64,000 nucleotides of DNA from JAXMDT01 sp046348685. GTDB lineage: Bacteria > Pseudomonadota > Alphaproteobacteria > Rickettsiales > UBA998. Location of the stretch: the NCBI GenBank assembly GCA_046348685.1, contig JAXMDT010000007.1:1-64000 (forward strand), read 5' to 3'. Made by a program: the position numbers and the translations under genes. Below, piece by piece: positions 52,060 through 61,045 of this stretch (the stretch's first letter is position 1; every line of letters begins with the position of its first letter). The notes under the pieces were generated by a model that searched no databases, was not told the DNA's origin, and saw only the letters and a program-made list of their open reading frames with translations.

Positions 52060-54253
52060 AGGTATCTCCTTTCTGCCTGGCGACCGCTTCCCCGAACAGT
52101 GCGTCGAGCAATTTGCGAGCCGCTTTTTCCGGATAATACTGTACCGCATCTTTCAACGCCTGATGCTGGATGCGCTGACGCAGTTCGTGATCTTCTATAA
52201 GGCGCAGCCCCATCTGGTAGCAGGCATATTCATTGCTGGTATCGACCAGCAATCCGTTCTCTTCATGCATGATGAATTCGCCAGAACCGCCTTTTAATGG
52301 TGCAACGACAGCAACGCCGCATGCCATCGCCTCCAGCGCCGTCAGGCCCATTGCCTGGTAGACGGAAAAATCGAGGAAAATATCGCTCGCATCGAGCACG
52401 CCCGCCACCTGCATCGTAGGCAGCTCGCCCGCATTGATGTGCGCGAAATCGGTTTCCATCGTTTTCAGCGCATCGTCCTTGCTGTTTACACCGAAGATAA
52501 TGATTTCGATGCGCTCACCCAGCGTTTGTTTCAAGCGTTTCAAAACACGCAAGGTCAGCTCCGGCGCGCGGCGGGGTGTATTGGGCCTGATCATCGCCGT
52601 GATGCGCACCTTGTCGCCAGATGATTTCGGCATGCTGGGATAGAACATATTCCACGCGTAGCTGGGGCCGAGCAGCGCCGCATCGCGCTCACAGTTGGTA
52701 AAAATTTCATCGCGGTTCCAGCGGCTTTTGGTCAGAAGCCGCATATTCGGAATACGCGTGTAACTATCCCATGCCTGCTGGTACATTGGGTTGTCTTTAG
52801 GAAAAAAATGCGGCTCGAAATCCTGGATATAATAGCCAAGCGACAGACCCTTGCGCGTGGTATCCACATGTTCAGCAATCCAGTGAACACTGAGAAACAG
52901 CGTTGCAACAACCGCATCGGATTCTTCGGCAACCTGTTTCAAATCCGGAAGGTCACGGATGTAATGCATTGGCACCTGCAGGTTAGGGTGCTGCTCATCG
53001 AAAATCTCATAATTGATCATGAGGTTGACGACGGACACATTGACGCCCATCGCCGAAAGCGCTTCCGCCTCGCGCAGGATCACATTGCCGCCGCCGCCCG
53101 ATTGCAACACGGGCAGGATGATAGCAACGCGCTTTCCTTCATAGAGAGCACATGTCTCCTCAATCAGCTTCTGGCGCTCGGCAAAGAGCACGGCGCGGGC
53201 ACGGATACCCTCCAGCACCGGATTATCTTTTGTTGCTCCCAGGCGCTCCAGAATCAATTCTCCGCCATGTTTCGCGTGGAGTGCTTTATCGGCATTTTCG
53301 GCGAGCATCTTGCGGCGCTCGTGGCTATAGCTTTTCGACTGTGCGTGATGAACATACGCATCGTCCGCCACCGCGAGGTTCCATCCCGCTTTCTGGGCGC
53401 GCAGGCAGAAATCATTCTCCTCGCCGTAACCGGCGCCAAACGTTCCCTCATCGAACATGCCGATCTCATCGATCAATTTTTTGCGAATCAGCAGGCAGAA
53501 GCCGTTGAGAAACCCCACCTTCGGATAACGACGAGGCGACGAAGCTGCGAGCATCAACGCCATTTTCTTCGGCGTGATACCCTCGGGATAGCTATTCTCC
53601 ACCCAATCTCCATCACGTAATGTTTCCGGAATCGACTGCCACGAAGCTGTATTGGAAAGCGGGCCGCAGACGCCCGTATAACGATCAGCGAGCAGGCACG
53701 CGACCATGCGGTCGAGCCAGAACGGTGTGACAATCGTATCGCTGTTAAGCAAACAGACAAGATCAGACGTGGAGGCACGCATACCGGCATTGGCTGCTTT
53801 CGTATAGCCCTGCGCAACCTCATGACGAATCAACTTGGCACCCTGCGAAGCAGCGAAGGCTTGCAGGAATGTTTTGGTTTCTTCTGCGCTGCCATCATCA
53901 ATCAGAATCAGATGATACGGCGGCAGGGTTTCGCGGAGCAATGAATCCAGGCAATTTTTGACGTCATCCAGAGCGTTATGTATGCAAACGATGATATCGA
54001 CGGGTACATCATGCGCCACAGCAACATATTGATGCGCCAGCCGCGCTCTTCCCCACTCACCGATCATGGGCGGCGTGCCAGCAAGCCGCAGGAAGAATGC
54101 CTCCGCCGCGCCGTGCACACCATGATCGCGCACCAGCTTGACCGCAAATTTTCCGGTGTGTAGCGGGCCGTTTTTCTTCAGGAATCTAATGCCGTAACCG
54201 GCGAGCCTAGTCAGCTCTTTGGGTCTCAAAAGTTTTTTAATGACGCGCTTCAC
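52037..54253 (-). CDS. Two-domain glycosyltransferase (GT2 plus GT-B)
   Basis: The 738 residues combine two enzymes. From about 80-320 is a GT2/GT-A domain ('VPVDIIVCIHNALDDVKNCL', 'LILIDDGSAEETK', 'LVCLLNSDTIVTPFWLDRMV', 'GYGEENDFCLRAQKAGW'). From about 370-720 is a GT-B domain ('RVAIILPVLQSGGGGNVILRE', 'EAMACGVAVVAPLKGGSGEF', 'ENGLLVDTSNEYACYQMG'). A basic N-terminal region of about 70 residues precedes them. Such fusions often add two sugars to a repeat unit or rhamnan-like chain. Its acceptor is unknown. It overlaps the downstream glycosyltransferase gene. Confidence 0.88.
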   Translation of the reverse strand: MKRVIKKLLRPKELTRLAGYGIRFLKKNGPLHTGKFAVKLVRDHGVHGAAEAFFLRLAGTPPMIGEWGRARLAHQYVAVAHDVPVDIIVCIHNALDDVKNCLDSLLRETLPPYHLILIDDGSAEETKTFLQAFAASQGAKLIRHEVAQGYTKAANAGMRASTSDLVCLLNSDTIVTPFWLDRMVACLLADRYTGVCGPLSNTASWQSIPETLRDGDWVENSYPEGITPKKMALMLAASSPRRYPKVGFLNGFCLLIRKKLIDEIGMFDEGTFGAGYGEENDFCLRAQKAGWNLAVADDAYVHHAQSKSYSHERRKMLAENADKALHAKHGGELILERLGATKDNPVLEGIRARAVLFAERQKLIEETCALYEGKRVAIILPVLQSGGGGNVILREAEALSAMGVNVSVVNLMINYEIFDEQHPNLQVPMHYIRDLPDLKQVAEESDAVVATLFLSVHWIAEHVDTTRKGLSLGYYIQDFEPHFFPKDNPMYQQAWDSYTRIPNMRLLTKSRWNRDEIFTNCERDAALLGPSYAWNMFYPSMPKSSGDKVRITAMIRPNTPRRAPELTLRVLKRLKQTLGERIEIIIFGVNSKDDALKTMETDFAHINAGELPTMQVAGVLDASDIFLDFSVYQAMGLTALEAMACGVAVVAPLKGGSGEFIMHEENGLLVDTSNEYACYQMGLRLIEDHELRQRIQHQALKDAVQYYPEKAARKLLDALFGEAVARQKGDTYAHSSAA

Positions 54254-54265
54254 GTCATGCTCTCG

Positions 54266-55468
54266 CTACTTCAATGCAGCGACAGCCTTGGCGATCCGTT
54301 CGCAGGCTTCAGTAAGATCTTTTTCCGACTTGGCGTATGAGATGCGGAAGAATCCTTCCGAGCCAAACGCAGAGCCATGCACCACGGCAAGCAGCGAATC
54401 TTCGAGCAGATAGCCGCAGAACTCTTCGCTATTCGTGATCTTCTTGCCGGATGGCGCGGTCTTGCCGAAAATGCCTTCACAGTTAGGGAACACGTAGAAA
54501 GCGCCTTCGGGTTTCGCGCAGCGGATACCGGGAATATGGTTCAAAGAGTCAACAACCAGATTGCGACGGTTCTTGAACGCTTCGCGCCAGTTGGTCAGGA
54601 AATCGAGCGGGCCATTCAATGCCGCGACGGAAGCCGCCTGCGAAATGGAGCACGGATTGGAGGTCGAGTGCGATTGAATGTCAGAGATTGCTGAAATCAG
54701 CCATTTCGGGCCGCCGGCAAAACCGATACGCCAGCCCGTCATCGAGTAGGCTTTGGATACGCCGTTCAGCGTCAACGTGCGATCCATCAGCTCCGGCGCT
54801 ATCTGTGCAATCGTATTGAACGTAAACCCGTCATAGACGAGATATTCGTAAATATCATCGGAAAGCACCATGATATGCGAATGTTTTTTGAGGACTTCCG
54901 CAATCGCTTTCAATTCATCTTTGGAATAGGCTGCGCCGGTCGGATTGGAAGGCGAGTTGAGGATCAACCATTTGGTTTTCTTTGTGATCGCTTTTTCGAG
55001 CGCGGCAGGCGTCAGCTTCAGGCCGTCCGATTCCGGGCACGGCACGATGACGGGAACGCCCTCAGCAAAATAAACCATGTCGGGATAGGAGACCCAGTAC
55101 GGCGCCGGTATAATCACTTCATCACCTGCGTTGAGCGTTGCCAGCAGCGCATTGAAAATTACCTGCTTGGCACCGCAACCCACGACGATCTGATTGGCGG
55201 CATACTCAAGCCCGTTATCACGCTTGAATTTAGCGGCAACGGCAGCCTTCAGTTCGGGTGTTCCGGCAACAGCGGTATATTTCGTATCGCCGCGCTTCAT
55301 CGCTGCGATAGCCGCTTCCTTAATATGATCCGGCGTGTCGAAATCCGGCTCACCCGCGCCGAGGCCAATGATCGGCTTGCCGGCAGCTTTCAGTTCGTTG
55401 GCTTTCGCTGTGATCGCCATCGTCGGCGAAGGTTTGACCGCATTCAGGCGGTTTGCGACAGTATTCAT
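54266..55468 (-). CDS. aspC: Aspartate/aromatic aminotransferase (class I, AspC/AspB type)
   Basis: This PLP enzyme transfers amino groups between aspartate and 2-oxo acids. The 400 residues show 'GLGAGEPDFDTPDHIKEAA', 'NSPSNPTGAAYSKDEL', and K239 in 'NGVSKAYSMTGWRIG' as the PLP-binding lysine. The closest type is the alphaproteobacterial aspartate aminotransferase. It is next to the glycosyltransferase pair but with separate function. Confidence 0.95.
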   Translation of the reverse strand: MNTVANRLNAVKPSPTMAITAKANELKAAGKPIIGLGAGEPDFDTPDHIKEAAIAAMKRGDTKYTAVAGTPELKAAVAAKFKRDNGLEYAANQIVVGCGAKQVIFNALLATLNAGDEVIIPAPYWVSYPDMVYFAEGVPVIVPCPESDGLKLTPAALEKAITKKTKWLILNSPSNPTGAAYSKDELKAIAEVLKKHSHIMVLSDDIYEYLVYDGFTFNTIAQIAPELMDRTLTLNGVSKAYSMTGWRIGFAGGPKWLISAISDIQSHSTSNPCSISQAASVAALNGPLDFLTNWREAFKNRRNLVVDSLNHIPGIRCAKPEGAFYVFPNCEGIFGKTAPSGKKITNSEEFCGYLLEDSLLAVVHGSAFGSEGFFRISYAKSEKDLTEACERIAKAVAALK

Positions 55469-55491
55469 TCTATTGCCTTAAATTCTGGATG

Positions 55492-56364
55492 TTAGCGACG
55501 GACTTTTTCCACAACCGTCACATCGGCGAGGACGATAGCGTCTTTGGGCAGTTTTTCAATGATTTTCGTGAATTCTTCCGCCCCTTTTCCTCCGGCGACG
55601 AGGTAAGCAGGCGGTACGACGAGGCTTCGTCCACCACCCTCACGCATACCAAGGACACCGCGATCAATGCCGTAGAAAAGCTCAGAGCTTCCAATCGTCA
55701 TGGTCAGCGGTTCCTTATCTTTTTCCTTCAAGGTAGAGTAGAGCAGGTTTCCATCCGGGCCCCAGAGATCAAGATGGAGTTTTACCTTATCGCCGCAACG
55801 GATTTCCTCGCCGCGGCCTATGGTCAATTCGCTGGCGCGGAAAGATACGGTACCTTGCGGCAGACTTGGGCTTAGCGAGCCTAGTTCAATGCGGTATTGA
55901 AGCTGTTCGCTCTTATCAAGGTTTTTTGCATCTGCAATTTTTTCATCGACGGGAATGAGCACCTCGCGAATGCCCCCCGTTTTCATGCCAATCACGCCGG
56001 GCGACCAGGGGTAGGTATCTTTATCCGATCCCACCTGAATCGTAATCTCCTTGCTGCCATCTACGCCTTCAATCACGCTACCATCTTTATATTTTCCCGT
56101 GACTTTAACGATGGCTGTCTGTCCGCACATGGCGTCTTCACCCGTACCGGCAATATCGCCGCCGATGGTCACGCCGGAAGACTGGCGATATTCGCGGGCA
56201 TTGGACGTGACGATACCTTTGGATACGGCGTTAGAATTATGCTCGGCTTCCTTCACACCGTTACCGGTGAAATGAATGAAAAGCGCATAGCCAATAAATG
56301 CAAAGAGGATATATTTGAGCCAAGTAGGAGCCATCTGCGGCGGGCGTTGCTTGTTGCGAAGCAT
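55492..56364 (-). CDS. Membrane-anchored tandem FKBP-type peptidyl-prolyl isomerase-like protein
   Basis: The 290 residues have an N-terminal membrane segment ('WLKYILFAFIGYALFIHF') and two FKBP-like units. The first, about 75-160, has 'AIVKVTGKYKDGSVIEG' and 'WSPGVIGMKTGGIREVLIP'. The second, about 185-285, has 'EIRCGDKVKLHLDLWGPDGN', 'FYGIDRGVLGMREGGGRSLVV' and 'YLVAGGKG'. Both keep the general FKBP fold order, but several proline-isomerase pocket residues look altered, so catalysis is uncertain. A periplasmic chaperone role is plausible. Confidence 0.82.
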   Translation of the reverse strand: MLRNKQRPPQMAPTWLKYILFAFIGYALFIHFTGNGVKEAEHNSNAVSKGIVTSNAREYRQSSGVTIGGDIAGTGEDAMCGQTAIVKVTGKYKDGSVIEGVDGSKEITIQVGSDKDTYPWSPGVIGMKTGGIREVLIPVDEKIADAKNLDKSEQLQYRIELGSLSPSLPQGTVSFRASELTIGRGEEIRCGDKVKLHLDLWGPDGNLLYSTLKEKDKEPLTMTIGSSELFYGIDRGVLGMREGGGRSLVVPPAYLVAGGKGAEEFTKIIEKLPKDAIVLADVTVVEKVRR

Positions 56365-56420
56365 AGATATCCCTTGTATGTGCCTCAGCTCTGCTTGACG
56401 TACTGGGTGGCAGTGCGGCC

Positions 56421-57524
56421 TCAGACGTTGAAGCGAAAATGAAAGATATCACCATCTTGCACGAGGTATTCTTTCCCTTCAAGCCGTAATTTGCCTTTTT
56501 CCTTGGCGCCGACTTCGCCTCCGCAGTCGATGTAATCTTTATAGGCAATTGTTTCGGCGCGGATAAATCCTTTTTCAAAGTCAGTATGAATCACGCCGGC
56601 TGCCTGCGGAGCGAGCGCTCCGTTTTGCACAGTCCAGGCACGCGCTTCTTTTGGGCCGGCAGTAAAAAAGGTGAGCAGCCCCAGCAGCTTCTGCCCTTCA
56701 CGAACGATTTGGGAAAGACCCGTTTCTTTCAGCCCCAGCGCATCGAGGAATTCTTTTTTCTCCTCGTCGCTTTCCAGCAGCGCCACTTCCGATTCGATTT
56801 TCGCTGAAATAATGACGGCGGGAAGCTTTTGTTCCGCACAGTAGGCAAGGACTTTATCCGAAATCGCGTTTCCCGTTGCCGCCGAGCCTTCGTCCACATT
56901 GCAGACCGCCATTACCGGTTTAGTGGTAAGAAGCTGAAGTGCACGCACCTTCTTTTTTTCTTCTGCCGTTGATTGCGGCAGATTGCGCAGCGGCTTTCCA
57001 GCAGACGCCAGCGCAAGCGCCTGCTCGATTAGCTCCAGCGTTTCTTTGGATTCCTTATCGCCACTTTTGGCTTTTTTCAGCAGGTTGTCTTTCCGTTTTT
57101 CGAGGCCTTCCAGATCGGCAAGAAGTAGCTCCGTTTCGATAATTTCCCAGTCACGCAAGGGATCGATGGAGCCTTCGACGTGCGTGATATCGCCGTCCTC
57201 AAAACAGCGAAGCATGTAAACAATGGCTTCCACTTCGCGGATATGCGAGAGAAACTGGTTGCCAAGCCCCTCGCCTTTACTCGCGCCTTTAACGAGACCG
57301 GCGATATCGACGAACTCGATTTGATTCGGGATAATTTTTTCGGATTTGGCAAGTTTGGCCAGATTGTCGAGGCGTTCGTCGGGCACGCTGACACGGCCCA
57401 GATTGGGCTCGATGGTGCAGAACGGATAATTGGCTGCTTCCGCCTGCTGCGTAGCGACCAGCGCGTTGAACAATGTCGATTTACCTACGTTCGGCAAGCC
57501 GACAATACCGCACGAAAAACCCAT
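56421..57524 (-). CDS. ychF: Redox-regulated ATPase YchF (OLA1 family)
   Basis: YchF is an Obg-related P-loop protein that prefers ATP and associates with ribosomes. The 367 residues start 'GFSCGIVGLPNVGKSTLFNA' with the P-loop, then 'PNQIEFVDIAGLVKGASKGEGLG' and a C-terminal TGS domain ending 'YLVQDGDIFHFRFNV'. The start at 57524 follows the pth gene by 19 bases; a longer frame to 57647 would overlap pth. The pth-ychF order is typical. Confidence 0.96.
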   Translation of the reverse strand: MGFSCGIVGLPNVGKSTLFNALVATQQAEAANYPFCTIEPNLGRVSVPDERLDNLAKLAKSEKIIPNQIEFVDIAGLVKGASKGEGLGNQFLSHIREVEAIVYMLRCFEDGDITHVEGSIDPLRDWEIIETELLLADLEGLEKRKDNLLKKAKSGDKESKETLELIEQALALASAGKPLRNLPQSTAEEKKKVRALQLLTTKPVMAVCNVDEGSAATGNAISDKVLAYCAEQKLPAVIISAKIESEVALLESDEEKKEFLDALGLKETGLSQIVREGQKLLGLLTFFTAGPKEARAWTVQNGALAPQAAGVIHTDFEKGFIRAETIAYKDYIDCGGEVGAKEKGKLRLEGKEYLVQDGDIFHFRFNV

Positions 57525-57543
57525 GTTCAAATCCTTAATTGGT

Positions 57544-58152
57544 TTATTCCGCCTGCTTATCGGAAGCGGGCGGTTTCGGCAAGACGTCCTTGAGGTCGAG
57601 CGCGATATTATTGGCCATTTTCTCCGGCCTTCCAGCGAGCAGCTCACCGATGTGGCGACTGGCTGATGCGATCATTTCATGCATCGGCGTTTTTTCCTCC
57701 GCACTGAAATCGCTCAGCACATACGCGCTTACTTCGCCCTGATGCTCCGGCCTGCCTATGCCTAGGCGGACGCGCCAGTAATCTGCTCCCAGCGCCGCAT
57801 CAATATCTTTTAGCCCGTTATGGCCACCATTGCCGCCGCCCTGCTTGATGCGTACCTTGCCGAACGCCAGATCGAGCTCATCGTGAAAGACAATAATGTT
57901 TTGCGGCGGAATTTTATAAAACGCGGTCGCCGCCTGCACGCTTTCGCCGGAACGATTCATAAACGTTTGCGGCTTAAGCACTATTATTGGCTGACCGTCG
58001 ATTTTTCCTTTACCCAGAATGCCGGAAAATTTCTTTCCTTCTTCCTGCAACGCGTAGGACGCCGCGATCGCATCTATCGTCATAAAGCCGATATTATGGC
58101 GGTTTCCTGCGTAAGGTTTGCCGGGATTACCAAGACCAACGAGTAAAAACAT
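57544..58152 (-). CDS. pth: Peptidyl-tRNA hydrolase
   Basis: Pth frees tRNA from stalled peptidyl-tRNA. The 202 residues begin 'MFLLVGLGNPGKPYAGNRHN' with catalytic H19, then 'PQTFMNRSGESVQAATAFY', 'VFHDELDLAFGKVRIKQGGG' and 'HNGLKDID'. A short tail beyond the core is Asp/Pro-rich. It lies between rplY and ychF, a common alphaproteobacterial order. Confidence 0.97.
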   Translation of the reverse strand: MFLLVGLGNPGKPYAGNRHNIGFMTIDAIAASYALQEEGKKFSGILGKGKIDGQPIIVLKPQTFMNRSGESVQAATAFYKIPPQNIIVFHDELDLAFGKVRIKQGGGNGGHNGLKDIDAALGADYWRVRLGIGRPEHQGEVSAYVLSDFSAEEKTPMHEMIASASRHIGELLAGRPEKMANNIALDLKDVLPKPPASDKQAE

Positions 58153-58166
58153 AGACGCGCCTTATC

Positions 58167-58188
58167 TCTCAAAGACCATACTTTGAGA
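58167..58188. promoter_or_regulatory. Hairpin in the rplY-pth spacer
   Basis: TCTCAAAG (58167-58174) pairs exactly with CTTTGAGA (58181-58188) around six bases, just before the pth start on the minus strand. No T-run follows on that strand, so it is not a clear terminator. It could be a partial attenuator or processing site between the two co-directional genes. Confidence 0.45.
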
Positions 58189-58214
58189 AAACGCTTTTTT
58201 GAACGAAAGAAAAA

Positions 58215-58910
58215 TTATTTCTTGTCTTTGCCTTTATCGGCCGCTGGAGCAGCAGCGCCCGTAGCGGCGCCACCGGCAGCGGAATCCGCACCGGCAGCAG
58301 GAGCGCCTTCAGCGGTCGGAGCAGTCGTCGGGATGACTTCTTCCGCCATACGGCCAGCAATGGTTGCAATGGTGAAATCGCGATTCTGAATAGCCGGGCG
58401 GACGCCTTCCGGCAGTTTCACCGTAGAGATGTGAATGGAATCACCGATGTTCGCATCCGAAATATCGATCTGGATCGAGCGCGGAATCGACATCGGGCGG
58501 CAATAGAATTCCACCGTGTGGCGCACGATGTTGAGCACGCCGCCGCGCTTGATGCCCGGGCTCTTGTCTGCGCCGAGCACCTTTACCGGAATCGCAACGC
58601 GGATTTCCGATTTCTCATCGACTTTCTGGAAATCGACATGCTCAATTTTATCGGTAACAGGATGCAGCTGTACTTCGCGCGGCAGCGCAAAATGTTTGTC
58701 TTTGCCGATTTCGATCGAAACGATCTTGCTCATGAAGCCGCCCTTGAAATATTCAATCGACATTTCATGAGCGCCGAGTGCGAAAGACAACGGTTCGCCG
58801 CCCTTTGCATAGAGCGTTGCGGGAACCATACCCTGACGACGCAGTTCACGCGAACCCCCTTTACCGAGACGGGTTCTGAGATCACCTTTGAATGCTACCG
58901 AGCTTTGCAT
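58215..58910 (-). CDS. rplY: 50S ribosomal protein L25 (Ctc type)
   Basis: L25/Ctc binds 5S rRNA in the large subunit. The 231 residues carry the L25 domain (about 5-95; 'RTRLGKGGSRELRRQGMVPATLY' in parts), a TL5 C-terminal beta domain ('NIVRHTVEFYCRPMSIPRSI' in parts), and an Ala/Gly/Pro-rich tail of about 40 residues ending in lysines. Length and tail match alphaproteobacterial L25. prs lies upstream and pth downstream, the usual set. Confidence 0.96.
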   Translation of the reverse strand: MQSSVAFKGDLRTRLGKGGSRELRRQGMVPATLYAKGGEPLSFALGAHEMSIEYFKGGFMSKIVSIEIGKDKHFALPREVQLHPVTDKIEHVDFQKVDEKSEIRVAIPVKVLGADKSPGIKRGGVLNIVRHTVEFYCRPMSIPRSIQIDISDANIGDSIHISTVKLPEGVRPAIQNRDFTIATIAGRMAEEVIPTTAPTAEGAPAAGADSAAGGAATGAAAPAADKGKDKK

Positions 58911-59005
58911 GACTTTTTACCTTGTTTATATATAGGGTGGAACCCATTACACGAATTTATTTCCCCGTTCAATGGGTAAGTTGCACCTTCTGGAATCTTT
59001 GAAAA

Positions 59006-59938
59006 TCAATCGAAAAGGCTGGAAACAGAGCTTTCCTCACTAATACGCTTCACCGCCTCGCCCAGCAAGGGCGCAATCGGCACAACTTTGATTTTGCTGC
59101 ATTTTTTTGCATCCTCTGTCGCCCCGATGCTATCGGTTACGACCAGGGATTTCAAAACCGAATTTGAAACGCGCTCAATTGCCTGACCGGAGAGCACGCC
59201 ATGCGTCACGACGGCAGAAACATCCGTAGCTCCTTGATCTTTAAGTGCTTTGGCAGCATTGCAAAGTGTTCCGGCGGAATCGACGATGTCATCGATCAGG
59301 ATACATTCACGGCCTTCGACATCACCAATGATATTCATCACTTCGGAAACACCGGCGCGTTCGCGGCGCTTATCGACGATCGCCAGATCGACACCAAGAC
59401 GTTTAGCATAAGCGCGGGCGCGAACTACACCGCCGACATCCGGCGAAACCATCATAAGATTTTCTGTTTTATAGCTTTTCTTAATGTCGTTTACCAGAAC
59501 CGGTAGCGCATAGAGATTATCAACGGGAATATCGAAAAATCCTTGAATCTGGCCGGCGTGAAGGTCAATCGTCAGCACGCGATCAGCGCCGGCGGACGTA
59601 ATAATGTTTGCCATGAGCTTGGCGGAAATAGGGGTGCGCGGGCCAGGTTTTCTGTCCTGACGCGCATAGCCGAAATAGGGAATAACCGCGGTAACCCGCC
59701 GCGCCGATGCACGCTTCAGCGTATCAAGCAGGATAAGCAGCTCCATGATATTGTCATTGGCGGGAAACGAGGTAGACTGGATAATGAACACATCCTCACC
59801 CCGAACGTTTTCCAGGACCTCGACGAAAATTTCCATATCGGAAAAACGGCGAATATTGGCCTTTGTCAGCGGAACCTTGAGGTATTCCGCCATGGCCTCT
59901 GCGAGTGGGAGGTTGCTATTGCCGGCAATCAGTTTCAT
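59006..59938 (-). CDS. prs: Ribose-phosphate pyrophosphokinase
   Basis: Prs makes PRPP for nucleotide, histidine and NAD synthesis. The 310 residues start 'MKLIAGNSNLPLAEAMAEYL' and include 'VIPYFGYARQDRKPGPRTPI', 'LTIDLHAGQIQGFFDIPVDN' and the PRPP-binding 'CILIDDIVDSAGTLCNAA'. The start at 59938 matches the family; the longer frame to 59965 does not. It is divergent from the SDR gene by 42 bases. Its product feeds the his operon in this same window. Confidence 0.97.
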   Translation of the reverse strand: MKLIAGNSNLPLAEAMAEYLKVPLTKANIRRFSDMEIFVEVLENVRGEDVFIIQSTSFPANDNIMELLILLDTLKRASARRVTAVIPYFGYARQDRKPGPRTPISAKLMANIITSAGADRVLTIDLHAGQIQGFFDIPVDNLYALPVLVNDIKKSYKTENLMMVSPDVGGVVRARAYAKRLGVDLAIVDKRRERAGVSEVMNIIGDVEGRECILIDDIVDSAGTLCNAAKALKDQGATDVSAVVTHGVLSGQAIERVSNSVLKSLVVTDSIGATEDAKKCSKIKVVPIAPLLGEAVKRISEESSVSSLFD

Positions 59939-59980
59939 GATATTTTGGCGAGAACCTAACAACACTCTTTCTTATTGTAA

Positions 59981-60727
59981 ATGACGAACTCTACTTCCAA
60001 ACATGCTTTTGTCACCGGCGGCGCTATCCGGGTAGGCAGGGCGATCGCCTTACATCTTGCTGTTAAAGGCTGGGATATTACCCTTCATTATGGGCATTCT
60101 GAGACAGAAGCAGGGAGAACCGCTAATGATATCGAGGGATTAGGAAGATCGGCGCATCTTGTTCAAGCTGATCTTTCCATACCCGATGCGGTCTCGGGAT
60201 TACTGGAAAATTTAAGTAAACCAGTTAGCCTGCTCATTCATAACGCTTCAGTGTTCGAAAAAGATTCTGTGGTAACACTGACGGCAGACAGGCTGCAAAA
60301 CCATCTGAACGTCAATTTGGTAAGCCCGTTGCTTTTGACACAGGCCTTTGTCAAACAGCTGCCAAAAGACGCAAAGGGACATGTTATCTGCCTGCTCGAC
60401 GGCATGCTGGGCTGGAGCATTTCACCACATTATCTTTCCTATTCTATCAGTAAATTAGGATTGCATAACGCGGTAAACTTGCTGGCAGGGAGCCTTGCGC
60501 CTGGGGTTCGCATTAATGGAATTGCCCTTGGAGCAACACTTCCCGGCGACTCTGACCTGCCATCAACGTTCGAAAAAATTCGCGGCTTCACCCCGCTTCG
60601 CTCCAACAGCAATACAGGCGAAGTCTGTGCCGCAATCGATTTTCTTTTGGAAACGCCTTCGATCACCGGGCATATTATTGATCTCAGTAGCGGCATGGCC
60701 TTACCACATCTTTACGCGACGGAATAA
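59981..60727 (+). CDS. Short-chain dehydrogenase, pteridine reductase/FolM-like
   Basis: The 248 residues show the NADPH motif TGGAIRVG at 12-19 (the TGxxxRxG form typical of pteridine reductases and FolM) and an active-site 'YSISKLGL' with Tyr and Lys. 'LIHNASVFEKDS' lines the substrate side. Members reduce dihydrofolate, dihydrobiopterin or related pterins. In alphaproteobacteria this gene is often beside uvrC, as here, and a role in reduced-pterin supply is inferred. The proper substrate is not determined. Confidence 0.86.
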   Translation: MTNSTSKHAFVTGGAIRVGRAIALHLAVKGWDITLHYGHSETEAGRTANDIEGLGRSAHLVQADLSIPDAVSGLLENLSKPVSLLIHNASVFEKDSVVTLTADRLQNHLNVNLVSPLLLTQAFVKQLPKDAKGHVICLLDGMLGWSISPHYLSYSISKLGLHNAVNLLAGSLAPGVRINGIALGATLPGDSDLPSTFEKIRGFTPLRSNSNTGEVCAAIDFLLETPSITGHIIDLSSGMALPHLYATE

Positions 60728-61045
60728 AGCGCCTATTTAAAAATGATGAAGTATATTGTTCACATGCGGCAAAAACTGCATAGCAGGCCGTTTTCTGGAT
60801 GCAGGATTTACATAGCTTACTGTTTTGGAACAGACTTCTCAAATAAAAGCCATTTTAATCAAAGCCTTAACCAATTGCACAAAATTTAGGCAACGCGTAA
60901 AAAACACATAAAAAGGCACTACTTAAAACATACATCACGTGTTTCACACAGACTTATCCACAGAAATCGTGGATTAAATTTACATCCTGATTTGTATTTT
61001 CTCTGGGGCTTTGATTATCAGTGAAAAACGCATTATCTGAAAGTT
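60728..61045. other. AT-rich intergenic region with DnaA-box-like sites
   Basis: This 318-base gap has no supported gene. It contains an exact DnaA box TTATCCACA (60954-60962) and three nearer matches: TTGTTCACA (60756-60764), AATTGCACA (60873-60881) and TGTTTCACA (60940-60948). The tract is visibly AT-rich, with repeated TTTAAAA-like runs. It also has to carry the uvrC promoter. Whether DnaA binds here is unknown. Confidence 0.45.
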
